Positions 22,097 to 33,760 of a stretch of DNA of 64,000 nucleotides are shown here, piece by piece. This DNA is from Ypsolopha sequella (lineage: Eukaryota > Arthropoda > Insecta > Lepidoptera > Ypsolophidae), in assembly GCA_934047225.1 (NCBI GenBank), contig CAKOHE010000100.1:1-64000 (forward strand), given 5' to 3'. Position 1 is the first letter of the stretch, and the number at the start of each line of letters is the position of its first letter. The notes under the pieces are model-generated. The model was not told the origin of the DNA. It ran no database searches and was given only the letters and a program-made list of their open reading frames with translations. The translations under genes and the position numbers were made by a program.

Positions 22097-22270
22097 AGTT
22101 CTTTATTTTCTGGTCGCCTTTTTAGTCTAGTCGTTCGTACTCTCCGAGGTCTCGGTTATAAATCCCGCAGGGACACATTTGTGTTCAGTTTGCATATCGG
22201 AAGACACGTTATGCTGTGCGTCTATGTTTGTGCCCAAAGTACGGCAGCACACTTGGGACGTGATAAACTT
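22097..22270 (+). mobile_element. tRNA-derived SINE
   Basis: TTAGTCTAGTCGTTCGTACTC resembles an A box and GGTTATAAATCCC a degenerate B box. The body ends TTTGTGCCCAAAGTACGGCA, shared with the SINE at 17.7 kb. It sits directly after the SINE-like element. Confidence 0.65.
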
Positions 22271-22429
22271 CGGTTTTCGGGTATGGACTCTGACTAAATT
22301 TCACAATTCATACTTGAAAACATTTAATAACACACCGAGATTCATGTCGTGACGATGTATTATTTTTTATTTTAGAAATGTTTGATCTCATCTCCCCCTC
22401 TTGGCCAAAAGAATTTAAAGAGAGAGAGA

Positions 22430-22925
22430 GAGACGGTATACCCCAGGCAGAAGCACTGTCGACCGAGGTTCAGAGCCCCCGGGAAAGAAACCGGCGAACG
22501 ATGCGAGCAGTATCGAGCAGAACCGCTTTCTGCATCCGCGCTGGAAGCAAACTACCACGGAATCACAACCATCTCTGGTTGGTTTCTAGTCTGGTTGGTA
22601 TTAACCCGTTTGCGGACAAAACAATGGGGATTATTTCGGTAGATGCCACACCTAACATGTCAGTAACCTTTTGACCCGGTCGAGATACTTCTTCCTCTTC
22701 TCGGTTTTGGCTTTCACGAGGTTTTCATCGTGTGGGATTGTGATATCCACCAAGAACACCCGAGACTGTGCCCGATCCATCAACACGATGTCAAGTTTAT
22801 TCGGGCGAAAAGTCCTATTCGTGATGACAGACCGATCCCAGTAGAGCTTGGCGCAGTCGTTTTCGAGTACAGGCTAAGTACTACGGCACCCTCTGATCTA
22901 CGAGGCCGTACTTGTGGGCTGTGGG
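22430..22925 (-). pseudogene. LINE ORF2 C-terminal fragment
   Basis: Minus-strand translation gives LYWDRSVITNRTF, then PNKLDIVLMDRAQ, LVDITIPHDENLVKAK and, after a frameshift near 22665, EIIPIVLSANGLIP. These are the conserved C-terminal motifs of a common insect LINE ORF2. At least two stops and one frameshift show it is dead. The plus-strand frames over the same bases are shadows. Confidence 0.75.
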
Positions 22926-23536
22926 AATTTGGCTACTTTATTATTATTATATATTTTAGTTTCACTGCCTTTTTTAAGACTAACAATTGCTCTATTAGTT
23001 TTATCACAAACAGTAAAACGCAATGTATTTCAAAAGAACAGCTAAAGTCACTCAAGCGCTTTTGTTCCAGCAGAAAGCGATCCCTTGTCTGTAGTTGAAC
23101 TAAAGCAATTACGACGTCCGAGTGCTACCTATTTAGCTCTCCGTTCAGTTTTAAACGTGCAGGCACAATGGCTTCTTCGGATACTTTTAATGTGATTATT
23201 ATCCGTTTTTATTTCATTACCGTTTTTAGTGATTAGATAAGTGAACCTTGTGTAATTACACTGTGAAACTGTAAGGGTTCCTTGTTGACTATGGAACCTT
23301 AAAAAGCTGCCTCTATGCGTACGGACGCCAGTATGACAGGCTACCTAATGCCAGTTCTTATTGCCGCGTCTTAGTCGTTAAAATCGCAACAAATAGGGAG
23401 CTTTATCTGCTGGAGATTTTACAACTCTAATTATCGCCCAGGGTAATTGTTAAATAAAATCCCTAATAAAACAAAAAGAAACCTCACTTAAAATGGACCT
23501 TTACCTTACATAGAGGTCTGTTTTTTCTGTCTAGTC

Positions 23537-23785
23537 ATTTTAGGGTTCTGTACCCGAAGGGGGCCCTATCTATTACTAAGTTCGGTCGACTGTCCGTCTG
23601 TCACAGAGGTCTATAGCTTCAGCCGTAATAGGCAACGGATTGAAATTTTCACAGAATTCGTGTTACTATGGCCTATTTATTATCTTTATGATAATCGTAT
23701 AGCAGAAACAAAAAACATGTTAAAAGATGATACTTTTTCGAGGTTTTTTATATGGAGACCCCCTTGGGTTTCTTTATTTCGATAA
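23537..23785. repeat. Dispersed lepidopteran repeat fragment (GGGTTCTGTACCC type)
   Basis: TTAGGGTTCTGTACCCGAAG followed by GGGCCCTATCTATTA is the terminal part of a repeat very common in Lepidoptera. Its other end (AGTGCGAGTCAGACTCGC) is seen at about 23965. Non-coding. Confidence 0.5.
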
Positions 23786-24333
23786 TTATTATTATTTAAC
23801 ATTACTGATCAGGTATTTTTATATTAAAATGTTATATTCATCAGCTGATCTATATTAATTAAATATCATAACTTGTTTCTCTGAGTATAATTCATTAAAG
23901 TAATTATCGATGTAGCGTCTGCTAAAAAGAAGCAAGAGCGACATTTCAATAAAAAAACCACCCGAGTGCGAGTCAGACTCGCTTACCAATGGTTCCGTAT
24001 TGTAGATAATAAATTTAATATTGTATTTTTTTTCGTGAATTCCTCAACCGCTTTATTTTCCTGTAATCTTTACGTAAACACATATTACCATGACTTTTTC
24101 ATATTTTTTGGTCCATTAGTTTTGGAGACAAGGGGGGACATACATTTTTATGGTTTTACCAAGATTTCTCGAAATAGATGCAATTAAATATAGCGAAACT
24201 ATATAATCAATCAGCTTTTTAACACCTACAATTTGATACCCATATTGTATTTTTATAAAATTTTCACGTTCATGGAGGTAACTAGGAGCAGAAGGATTGT
24301 GGAGAAGAGAAGAATGTGAGCATTTCTGCGAAG

Positions 24334-24767
24334 ACGTATGGGGAGCCAATTTAACTGGAAACGGAACTTTTGTTGGCAGCTACCTGCCCCTTAAGACGTA
24401 TGGGGAGCCAATTTAACTGGAAACGGAACTTTTGTTGGCAGCTACCTGCCCCTTAAGACGTATGGGGAGCCAATTTAACTGGAAACGGAACTTTTGTTGG
24501 CAGCTACCTGCCCCTTAAGACGTATGGGGAGCCAATTTAACTGGAAACGGAACTTTTGTTGGCAGCTACCTGCCCCTTAAGACGTATGGGGAGCCAATTT
24601 AACTGGAAACGGAACTTTTGTTGGCAGCTACCTGCCCCTTAAGACGTATGGGGAGCCAATTTAACTGGAAACGGAACTTTTGTTGGCAGCTACCTGCCCC
24701 TTAAGACGTATGGGGAGCCAATTTAACTGGAAACGGAACTTTTGTTGGCAGCTACCTGCCCCTTAAG
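24334..24767 (+). repeat. 62-bp tandem repeat, seven identical units
   Basis: Seven units, each starting ACGTATGGGGAGCCAATTTA, fill exactly 434 bp. I see no difference between units. Identity suggests very recent amplification or an assembly effect. Confidence 0.92.
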
Positions 24768-25309
24768 ACGCTACGAAACTTAATTTGTCACGTTACCAGA
24801 GTTTAGTTGAAATGACAAACATAACTTTGTGAAGCGTCGACCGGAGCCCGGACATTTCAGTCCTTCGGACGTAAAATTAATTATGAGAAAACTTTGCGCC
24901 ATCAGACTTTACGTGTTTGTTTTACAGATAAAAGTATACTTGTTAAAATAAACAGTAAAAAAACTCAATTTATGAGAAAAGATTTTAACATTTTAGATGG
25001 TCGGCTAAAATTCAATTTGGGTAATGAAATTTAATGAATTTTTATCTTAATAATTAAGGTTGTTAAATTATTGTGAACACTTGTACATTAGTTTTACTTA
25101 TATTTAAATTAAATAATATATTTTTTCGTTTTGAAACTATGTGAAACTACAAAAATTTGCATTACAATATTTTGTCGTAAAAACTTTAAAATCCCCATTT
25201 TTATGGGTCATTTCCAGGCTAACGCGGATGACATATTTTATAAATTCCGTTAATTTTAGCTATGACCAATATGACCATCAATATAACGTGACATTTACAA
25301 ATTCATACC

Positions 25310-25500
25310 GGAGGCTTGGTAAGTGATCAGTATCAATAACAAATTTTAAAATGTTGACATCACTCGGGACGGGCTTGCATTTTGTAGGTAAATATATAAA
25401 TATATAATTTACGAATTTCACAAAAAGGGTCTTCGAACCTTGATACTAAGCTCTTACCGAGTCTTCATCATGAATTTGGTTGCATAAATAAATGTCACCT
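25310..25500 (+). repeat. Dispersed repeat, copy 1 of 3
   Basis: Shares TCGAACCTTGATAC, a CTTACCGAGTCTTCA-like block and a GCATAAATAAATGTCACC-like end with 27660-27915 and 33650-33760. Non-coding. Confidence 0.55.
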
Positions 25501-26751
25501 TGCAAAGAATAAGACAAGAGATAACGTACCTGTATAGGTAATATGAATGTTTGATAGGCACTCTCCTTATTGTAGTAATATAGGTATCATCATAGAATCA
25601 TGTCTTGAAATACCCTGTCTTGTTATATTTCATGTTAATAGACGTCGAAACTAAAGTGACAGATTCGCACTCGTGTCATACGCATCCCTGCTATCTTGAC
25701 TCAGACCAAGAAATCCGGTATCTTGAGATATATTATGAGATACTATAACCATTGTCAATCGGTTTTCTAAGTATAGAAAGTAAGAGTAACAAAAAAATTG
25801 TGTCGACTCTATGCCCTAAATTGAGTAATTATTGAAAAACAAACTCATCTATCTTTATTTTCATGTTCAAAAGATCTTGCCGATTTTGTATAACTGAAGT
25901 TATTATACGGCCGCGATTGTAATGGGAATGGAAAGTACAGTTTGCATAGTAGTACTCATTAAAGGAACTAAAACTCATCGAGTAAAATAATCTACATAAT
26001 ATGTACAGATACTTAAAATTGTTAAATGATCTATGCGGTGCTTCTCTAGAATATGAAATGATAGCTGTTCTGCATAGCTGAACTTTTTTCTAAACCTATT
26101 TTCAAGTGTTTTATTAAAACAAAAAATTAATACCAAAAATTAAAACTAAATAATCGTATAAATATTGAAAATGTAAACATAAGACCTAAGAATAAATATA
26201 GTAGACCGAAAAATATGAAAAAAAATGTCGATTACAGATCATAGCTGGCCAATTACAGAAAACCTATAGCGATTAAAATAAAGTTGAGCACAAATGAGAA
26301 TATAAAAAAAGTAAAATAAAAAAAAACATATTTTATAAAAATACAATATGGGTATAAAATTGTAGGTATTAAAGAGCTTATTGTAAAAATATATACCTAT
26401 AGTTTGGCTATATTTAATTGCATCTATTTCGAGAAATCCTTGAAAAAGAATAAAAAAATGTTTGTCCCCCCCTTATCTATGTGTTTACGTAAAGATTACA
26501 GGAAAAATAAAGCGGTTGTCAAATTCACGAAAAAAAATGCCAAAATTTAATTTATCATCCACAATACGGAACCCTAGTATATTAGAACGTACCGATGCTT
26601 TTGTCGATTTCAAAACGCAAGATGGATTTTGACAGCCAGCTGTCATTACTATTTTTTGCGGGAACGGTATATATTTTTCGATGTGTTTGTTTGTAAAACA
26701 ATTAAGGGAATCATTGAGTTAGCGCCCACGGCCGCGATAGGTACAGCTCGT

Positions 26752-26837
26752 TCACAGTTATTTTACCTCTAGGCTGATCGAAAATGTTTCTTAAGTATTG
26801 GACATAGAACAGCTGTCATAGGTAAAATAACTGTGAA
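26752..26837. repeat. Small hairpin
   Basis: TTCACAGTTATTTTACCT and AGGTAAAATAACTGTGAA are exact reverse complements separated by 50 bp. Confidence 0.7.
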
Positions 26838-27659
26838 CAGTCTGTATTTGAAAAAAACTATAGTCGTCTTATTCCCGCTGCGCGGCGCACTTGCAAGCGA
26901 GTCGCCCCGCGCGCTTCCCGCAACCTTATTCTGTGATGCGTCCGTATTCTGGTAATGTAAATGTAACATATCAGATTTTCATGTTTAGTTTATGAGTTTA
27001 GCGAAAGAATCACAAATTAGAGTAAAATAGCACATGTTATATACGTAAATAAATCCAAAATTTGGGTTCATTAGTTGTTTAGTAAGACTAATTGAACGGG
27101 CAAAGTTAGGCAGATATTTAATTTTATTTGTAGCGTATTTGGATATTTATTTGTAGCTCTTCTGGAAGGATGGGTTTTTTGGGCGAAACGTCGTGACAAA
27201 ATCAATCTGTTATCCTGCTGGCAGTATGTATTTTGTATGAAAAATTTATTTGGCCTTCTGGCAGTACAATGACCTTGATCCTGAACGGCACGTCGAACGT
27301 CGAAACGCGTCGCCCCGTGTGCCATGACAAAGGCAGGTGGTGCTTACTATTACCACAGAATAAAATACTATACTACGTACAGAAGAATCACCTTGCAAAA
27401 AAATTGAAATAAATAGCTACTCTCGCTAAGCAGCAATAAAGTACAAACTAGCACGCACCCGCCCTTCGGCAACTTTTTATAATTGCCTACAGTCAGTTAC
27501 CACACGTGCGTGCAAGCGAGAATGTATGGAATTACTACGCGCTAGAGCTTCTTTTACTGTGAGGGGCTCAAGGTCATAAATCACTGTTCACTCGGTAGGG
27601 TTGTTTAAAATGTTGCACGCGTGAAAGAGGTATTATATAAGGTGTTTATGCAGCCAAAT

Positions 27660-27915
27660 TCATACTGGATGCTTGGTAAATAATCAGTATCACGGATCGA
27701 TAACAAGTTTCGTAAATTTCACAAAATAATATGTTGACCTACCTACCATAGTAATTGACTCGGTGCTAGGCTTGTGTTTGTAGGGAACAGGATTTCTTAA
27801 AATAAGGAAATAATTTTCGAATTTCCCAAAAAAGGTCATCGAACCTTGATACCGACATCTTATCGTGTCTTCAGTAGGAATTTATCTGCATAAATTATAA
27901 ATTAATGTCACCATA
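27660..27915 (+). repeat. Dispersed repeat, copy 2 of 3
   Basis: Contains TCGAACCTTGATACCGACAT and CATAAATTATAAATTAATGTCACC, matching the copies at 25.3 and 33.7 kb. Confidence 0.55.
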
Positions 27916-28287
27916 TATTTTAGTTTTTAATATTATTTATAAATGAATGATGTAATATTTTGTTTTATTTATTACTCATACATTATACACCACCAACTGT
28001 ATTGTATATTGATAAATAGACCTTACATGCGTCTTGACTGAGAGTAAATTATTTATATATTTATATTTTGAGGACCTAACAAAAGTAGTATCAAGTATGT
28101 TTGTAAGCTTTCTTTGACTATCCATAGCCAGAACAGAACATGAAAAGTCGCGACGCGTAGATAAAAGTGAGACGTGTATCACAGAGCGTGAGTATGAGTA
28201 ACACTCAACTGACTCTAGTGCCGACGACGGGTTGCGTCGCGGTAGGTATTTATCGCGGATCACGTGGTCAAGTGAGACCCCCCTGCT

Positions 28288-28620
28288 ATTTCTCTTTCTT
28301 GATTTAGACTATCTTGTCCACTCTGTACGACATTTATGTTTTCTTTGTCAGGATGGTCGTTACTGACACTCAATTTTCTTTGAAAGCTAAAAACAAACAA
28401 GTTATCCTAAATAATCATTAAAGCCTCTAACGTTTCAATAGTTCTGTTATCAAGCATTGATTTATGTTTTACTGAACGAAGATTCCGCAGCTAGGTACTT
28501 AGGTACTTCCTCATTACCCTTTATTGATTTAAATTATCTTGTCCTCTCAGTAGGACATTTATATTTTCTTTGTCAGAATGGTCATTCATTACTGACACCC
28601 AAATTTCTATGAAAGCTATA
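28288..28620 (+). repeat. Direct duplication of about 105 bp
   Basis: 28288-28392 and 28509-28620 share TTCTTTGTCAG.ATGGTC, TACTGACAC and TGAAAGCTA in the same order at about 85 percent identity by eye, separated by about 115 bp. Confidence 0.6.
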
Positions 28621-29630
28621 TTTTTATAATATACATACATATATATTAATATAAAACTTAACAATTTGTATTTCTTTTACCTCGAATTCATTTACAATTT
28701 TATCATTGACGATGACGTAAAGATTATATTTTATGCTCTGTGCATACTTACTTGAGACCGAGAAGTCGTCGACCTTTATTTTGGTAAACTCGCTTGGCTT
28801 TACCAGAACCGTAGTACTTTATTATTCTTTTATTACCCATTATTTACCTACCATTTATTATTATCTTCTACTGTTACAGTGTTAATTTATTTAATAAATG
28901 ATACAGCAAACTAACCTAACCTATACATTACTCTTACACTTATTGCACAAAAACAAAACAAAAGGGAATATTTACATTATTATACACAACACACAACCAG
29001 TTCACAATATTACACAAAATCGGAATCGTCAAATGCACTATACTACCACGAAAACACCTGATATTAGCCAAAATTTTCTTTATCACTGTCTATTGTTTTT
29101 CATTGCCAGAAATAAAGACATTTTATTTTTTTATTTTTGCGTGACGGCGGCGTGTCGTTTGACTCTAAGCACCTGATTAATTTTAAAAGCAATAATCAAA
29201 ATCGTTAGATCTTGTTTTGGTATTTTTTTTTGCAGGCGTTTTTAAATATTTTCAAGCTTTTTCCTTCTAAAACAAAATGAATAAAAAAGAATCCCATAGG
29301 TATCTTAACTATCATACCTGAATATGTGATATCTTCTGCATTTTAGCCCGTATTTGGTGAGAAACTGATGATAAACAGTTTCTTATTTTTATGCCTTTCT
29401 AGTAACGCGTGAAGCTTACTATAGCTTTAAATGATAAATTATGTAAAAACGAATGCCAAGGGGTCTTAGAATAAGGATCAACGTATGTTTATGCAGAGCT
29501 GCAATTTCCTAAAGCGACAGGATGCAGCGTCTTCGAAATTCTAAAATGTCGAATTTCACATTTTGTCCGGGATAATCGCCTTCTGTTGTTGTCGAACCTA
29601 TTTCATCGTTTGAATTACCGTATTGGTGGC
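28621..29630. other. AT-rich DNA, no gene seen
   Basis: The 92-codon frame at 28898-29176 shows no recognisable family and has low-complexity composition. Confidence 0.4.
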
Positions 29631-29636
29631 CAGAGT

Positions 29637-30330
29637 TTACAGTTCAGAACTGGAAGCGAGCTTACTGGCCACAAACGGGTTATTGGTAACTTGGTAAGGC
29701 AAAAATAAGATTTCGAAACCAGGTGGTTCATTTTCATTCACGTTTTTCGCATCAAGGATGGTGCCATGTACGGTTGCCAGTGGACCTAGTGGTTCATATT
29801 GATCATCATGAAAACGACAAATAAAATGGCCGTTCTTGCGAGCCCAGCTACATAGTAGTGGCACTCCGACATTGACTGTGCAGGCGACGATCAGTACGAT
29901 TTATTCTGACACCTTAAAGAACTCGAGGGATTTTGGCGGTTACAGGAGGGAAGGGCAAACACCGAGCAATTCGATACAATTTACTCGAATTTAGATTTGA
30001 TTCGGGTGCATTTTTCAGAACATATCAGCATCATATACTTGTCGCAGACCCAACTAACCTCATTTATCGAGCCTCGTCGTAAACGCCAAGTAGTTTACTT
30101 GGGTGAGGTCGATACAGCGATGATAGTTTTTGGTAGTCTGACGTTTTGGTTTGTCGGTGAAGTCTGTCTGCCATGACAGGATTCTGTGGGAGAACGCCGG
30201 GACAAACGGTCATTGCTTTGAGGGTGCGTCGCTGATCGAACTTACCGCGTTTCTCGACCAAGTAATCTGAATCTATCCGTCTAATCGTTATCACCATGTC
30301 TGACACACCTGACAATGAACCCTCCTTCAC
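29637..30330 (-). pseudogene. Two unidentified minus-strand frames
   Basis: An 88-codon frame (30330-30064) and a 75-codon frame (29864-29637) lie in this order on the minus strand, about 200 bp apart. Their composition is protein-like and unlike the AT-rich surroundings. The second contains PPGFEILFLPY, which faintly recalls the PPGFH.IFLPF segment of Ku70, but the rest does not support that family convincingly. Stops lie between and after the frames, so if they derive from a gene it is broken. Function unknown. Confidence 0.3.
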
Positions 30331-30644
30331 GTCCCCGACATACTTATAAGGTACAAATATGGTTTACCAGGCGCCTCTAAACTACTTTTTTACCTTGTTA
30401 GAGCCCCCCCAAAATCAAATCATGTGGGCACGCCATTGGAGGGGTGGTGTGTTGTGTACCTTGGCCAGAGAGTGCGTTAATTGTTTAATTTTATTCGTCA
30501 CAATAGCCACTAACGCACCCATAGACATAGTATACTTTTTTTTGAGTTTATATATTTATGAACGCGCCTGATGAAATGCGTCGATTACACCTAGAATGAA
30601 GCGCGCTCGTCCTGAAAGTGCCTATTTACTCATCGACCCAGATT

Positions 30645-30715
30645 AAGCCAAGTGCGAGTCGGACTTGGCAAAAGGGTTCCGTTCCAACACAAATACGGCT
30701 ACGGAACCCTAAAAA
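30645..30715 (+). repeat. Dispersed lepidopteran repeat fragment
   Basis: GCCAAGTGCGAGTCGGACTT followed by GGGTTCCGT and, 30 bp on, ACGGAACCCTA. Both ends of the common repeat are nearly juxtaposed, as after a large internal deletion. Confidence 0.55.
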
Positions 30716-30889
30716 TATTTTGATGCCATAGTAACATCAAGCCGACAAAAAAAAAACAAGCTGCTAATATTTATTTATTTATTTATTTAATATATTTACA
30801 GTACAGCTTTACAGATACCTAAATCTAATACGCTATACCTACTAAAATAATTTACAAATAACATTTATTTACAAATACAAATAACAAAT

Positions 30890-31567
30890 AATTACACAAT
30901 ACTACTCTTTTTTGCATCTTTCTCACATAACCTCAGACATTCACGAAACACGTTCATCAAACTATCAGCAAACAGATCACACGTTGGATTTGCTGACAGC
31001 AGTGTGTTTAGTTAGGCCCTCCAGAGCGCGCGGAAGCGGAGAACGACGTCGCGCCATGGTTCTAGCGGTGGGTACGTGTAGCAGCTTGTGACTACGCGCG
31101 CGACTGTAATTTTTGGGTGCAAAAAGCGAGGTTACAGCGTTCACAAGTTTGGGGCAGTCAGAGTCACCCGCAAAATACGGCACACCTGAACCAATAAGTC
31201 CGTATTGCGCCTGACATCCAGTGAGTTCAAATTGAGAGTACCTAAGAGAAAAGGGGTGGGATACATAAAAGGCTAGTAACCGAACTTTCTTTTATATAGG
31301 TAACGTAGGAAAGCTTTTTGCACCTTTTCTACTATAAGAGTGTATGTGCTCTCATATGGGTTCCATATCACGAACTCGCCTCGAGCTTGGTCCTAACAAG
31401 CGACGTGAAGAGAAGCTGAATGGTCTTCAGGTCTTGCAAGTCCCTGCAGTTTCGCATAACGAACCCTAGCCGTCTAAAACAATTTGCTGCTAGGTTCACC
31501 ACATGGTCATGAAAATTGAGTAGTAATATAGTAGCGCCTGACAAATATATCGGCACCCTATCAATAC
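30890..31567 (-). pseudogene. LINE ORF2 C-terminal fragment
   Basis: Minus-strand reading gives LRRLGFVMRNCRD-like sequence (CFRRLGFVMRNCRDL), then LLFTSLVRTKLEAS, VIWNPYE, VEKVQKAFLRYLYKRK and RRNTDLLVQV. These are the standard motifs after the RT thumb in Jockey-type LINEs. A frameshift near 31376 and at least three stops inactivate it. The upstream side is cut by the foldback copy at 31579. The (ATTT)n tract at 30770-30790 is the likely 3' tail. Confidence 0.7.
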
Positions 31568-31578
31568 GGAAACCTAAA

Positions 31579-31795
31579 TTATAGTAGTTTATGCTACAAG
31601 GGCGAAAAGGAATAAATTACGAAGACGTTAAACGTAACCGAGTAATTTATTGCTCTTACGCCCGTGTATCATACTACGTTTTTCATTGTATAGTGTGAGG
31701 AAATAAAAAAACATAATCTTGTGAACTTTAAATTATGATTGGCTCAAAAGGACTGTGTCCAGAGCCGTTAAACAGTGGAAAAAAAAGTGATTAGT
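31579..31795 (+). repeat. Dispersed foldback family, copy 2 (inner hairpin lost)
   Basis: Matches copies 1 and 3 but lacks about 30 bp comprising the complete inner hairpin: GAAGACG joins directly to TTAAACGTAACC. It is also truncated at its 3' side. Confidence 0.75.
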
Positions 31796-32064
31796 CTGAA
31801 CCAAACCAAAGCTTTTTGAATAGTTTATCGCATTGCGGTGTTATTGGACTCCTAAATAAAACCAGTAGAGTCAATGATCGCCTTATACCACTCTTTAATT
31901 GCTGCAAATAATGAATTTGTTGTCAAACTTCAGGATTTGTTATTTAAATATTTTATTATGATTTGCAAAAAGCGCTATTACTTTTATGCACCGTTACGAA
32001 TCTGAAATCTTGTTTGGTAATTGTAAATGCCAGTTGTCCCAGCTTAGATCATCCTGTTTTGATT

Positions 32065-32578
32065 ATTGTAGACGTTTCATTCATCTATTATCATCCATCC
32101 ATCCATTATTGTAGACGTTTCATTCATCTATCATCATCCATCCATCCATTATTGTAGACGTTTCATTCATCTATCATCATCCATCCATCCATTATTGTAG
32201 ACGTTTCATTCATCTATCATCATCCATCCATCCATTATTGTAGACGTTTCATTCATCTATCATCATCCATCCATCCATTATTGTAGACGTTTCATTCATC
32301 TATCATCATCCATCCATCCATTATTGTAGACGTTTCATTCATCTATCATCATCCATCCATCCATTATTGTAGACGTTTCATTCATCTATCATCATCCATC
32401 CATCCATTATTGTAGACGTTTCATTCATCTATCATCATCCATCCATCCATTATTGTAGACGTTTCATTCATCTATCATCATCCATCCATCCATTATTGTA
32501 GACGTTTCATTCATCTATCATCATCCATCCATCCATTATTGTAGACGTTTCATTCATCTATCATCATCCATCCATCCA
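32065..32578 (+). repeat. 43-bp minisatellite, 12 units
   Basis: Each unit is TGTAGACGTTT followed by CATTCATCTATCATCATCC and CATCCATCCATTAT. The first unit has one change (TTATCATCC); the others look identical. The array ends exactly at the SINE-like element, whose head and target duplication make up the unit. Confidence 0.92.
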
Positions 32579-32837
32579 TTAGCCTAGTTCGTCCACTGCT
32601 GGGCATAAGCATTTCCAGGACTTTGCCACTCCCGGCGGCCATCCTGGAAGAATTGCTCATATACTCACACACGCTGTTGGGGGGTTGGTGAGCGCGGTGC
32701 CGGAACCCTCGCACCAGTGACGCTTTCTGCTTTCTCTTCTCTTACTCTCCCCCGAATAACTTCGAGGGGGTCTCCAAGTAAGATGGTGGTACTTCCACAG
32801 TCGAGCCCGGCATCAGCTCTACCACCTGTAGACGTTT
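32540..32837 (+). mobile_element. SINE-like retroposon, copy 2, with target duplication
   Basis: Element 32551-32826 (276 bp) starts CATTCATCTATCATCATCC and ends CAGCTCTACCACC. It is flanked by the 11-bp direct repeat TGTAGACGTTT (32540-32550 and 32827-32837). The length and the long target duplication fit LINE-mediated retroposition. No Pol III boxes are evident and there is no poly(A) tail. Confidence 0.8.
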
Positions 32838-33228
32838 AACAGAATGCAATTCGCTTAGATTAAATTATGTTAAGGTGTGTTAATTCCATTAAACCATTTC
32901 GAGATTTAGGTTTAATAAGCCGCATTTTAGAACTTGTGGTCTTAAAAACCTCATGATGATTAATATTTTTTCGAAAAACCTGCAACTTCCATTTGCCTTA
33001 GTGTTACGTCACTTGAGAAATGGCTGTTTGGAAATGTGTCCTTTGCTATCAAGATAAATTAAAAAAAATTGCTGCCGACTGATTTGACAGATGGATGACA
33101 GATGAGTAGACAGACAGAGACAGACCACTTTTTTTATAAGCAATCACACATCACAATCAGTATAATTCTCAAGTGAGGTCATAACCAACAATTTTAAAAT
33201 TAAAAACTACCCCGCTCGGGTCAATTAG

Positions 33229-33629
33229 TAGGGTAAGTCCAGGATACTTGCCCCAAGAGGATAGGTGCCTCAATTTTTACTACTCAAATTCCATTACGCG
33301 AATCACTTTAGAACACTTTAGAACACTTTAGAACTACAAAGCTGCTGTAGACAAAGGACTGAACTTACCGAACAAAGAGGCTATGCGAATTTTATTTTTG
33401 TCACTGTCACTCCAAGCGAAAAATCCAACCATGTTTTCCAATTTCAAAACCCTAGATTATATAGTCAAAATGCATATATCAGAAATTTATTAAAATTTTC
33501 CGTGTATTTCAGGAAATACACAGAAAAGAAACACCAGTTTTTTTTTTCTCATATCGAATTTTTTTCGTCATAATTTGGCCGCTATGACGTCAGTTCAAAA
33601 TCTAGGACGTCTATCCTGGACTTACCCTA
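33229..33629. mobile_element. TA-flanked MITE (Tc1/mariner type)
   Basis: Element 33231-33627 (397 bp) has perfect 16-bp ends GGGTAAGTCCAGGATA and TA on both sides. It has a non-coding interior with a triple AGAACACTTT repeat near 33310. A TA duplication with short terminal repeats is the Tc1/mariner signature. Confidence 0.8.
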
Positions 33630-33649
33630 TCTATAGGTAGACTAAAATT

Positions 33650-33760
33650 TATTTTGCGTTTCTTACAAAAAAGATCTTTGAACCTTGTTTCTAATGATTG
33701 CTTACAAAGTCTCCAGGATTAATTTGGCTGTATTAATCAAAGTCACCTTAAGTATATTAA
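33650..33760 (+). repeat. Dispersed repeat, copy 3 of 3
   Basis: TTTGAACCTTG, GCTTACAAAGTCT and a TCAAAGTCACC end align with the copies at 25.3 and 27.7 kb. Confidence 0.45.

Larger units (their letters stand above)
23960..26577. repeat. Large inverted repeat pair (arms about 23990-24265 and 26325-26577)
   Basis: GGTTCCGTATTGTAGATAAT at 23991 recurs in reverse complement at the right end, and matching blocks (CTGTAATCTTTACGTAAACA; ATTTCTCGAAATAGATGCAA) continue for about 260 bp with indels. The 2-kb interval holds the 62-bp array and AT-rich DNA. Probably two oppositely oriented copies of one MITE family. Confidence 0.65.

Noticed and set aside
24334..24767. CRISPR-like regular repeats (also 32065-32578)
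   Set aside because: Units are head-to-tail tandem copies without unique spacers, and the context is eukaryotic.
29637..29864. Ku70 fragment
   Set aside because: Only PPGFEILFLPY resembles Ku70. Flanking residues and the neighbouring frame do not, so I left it unnamed.
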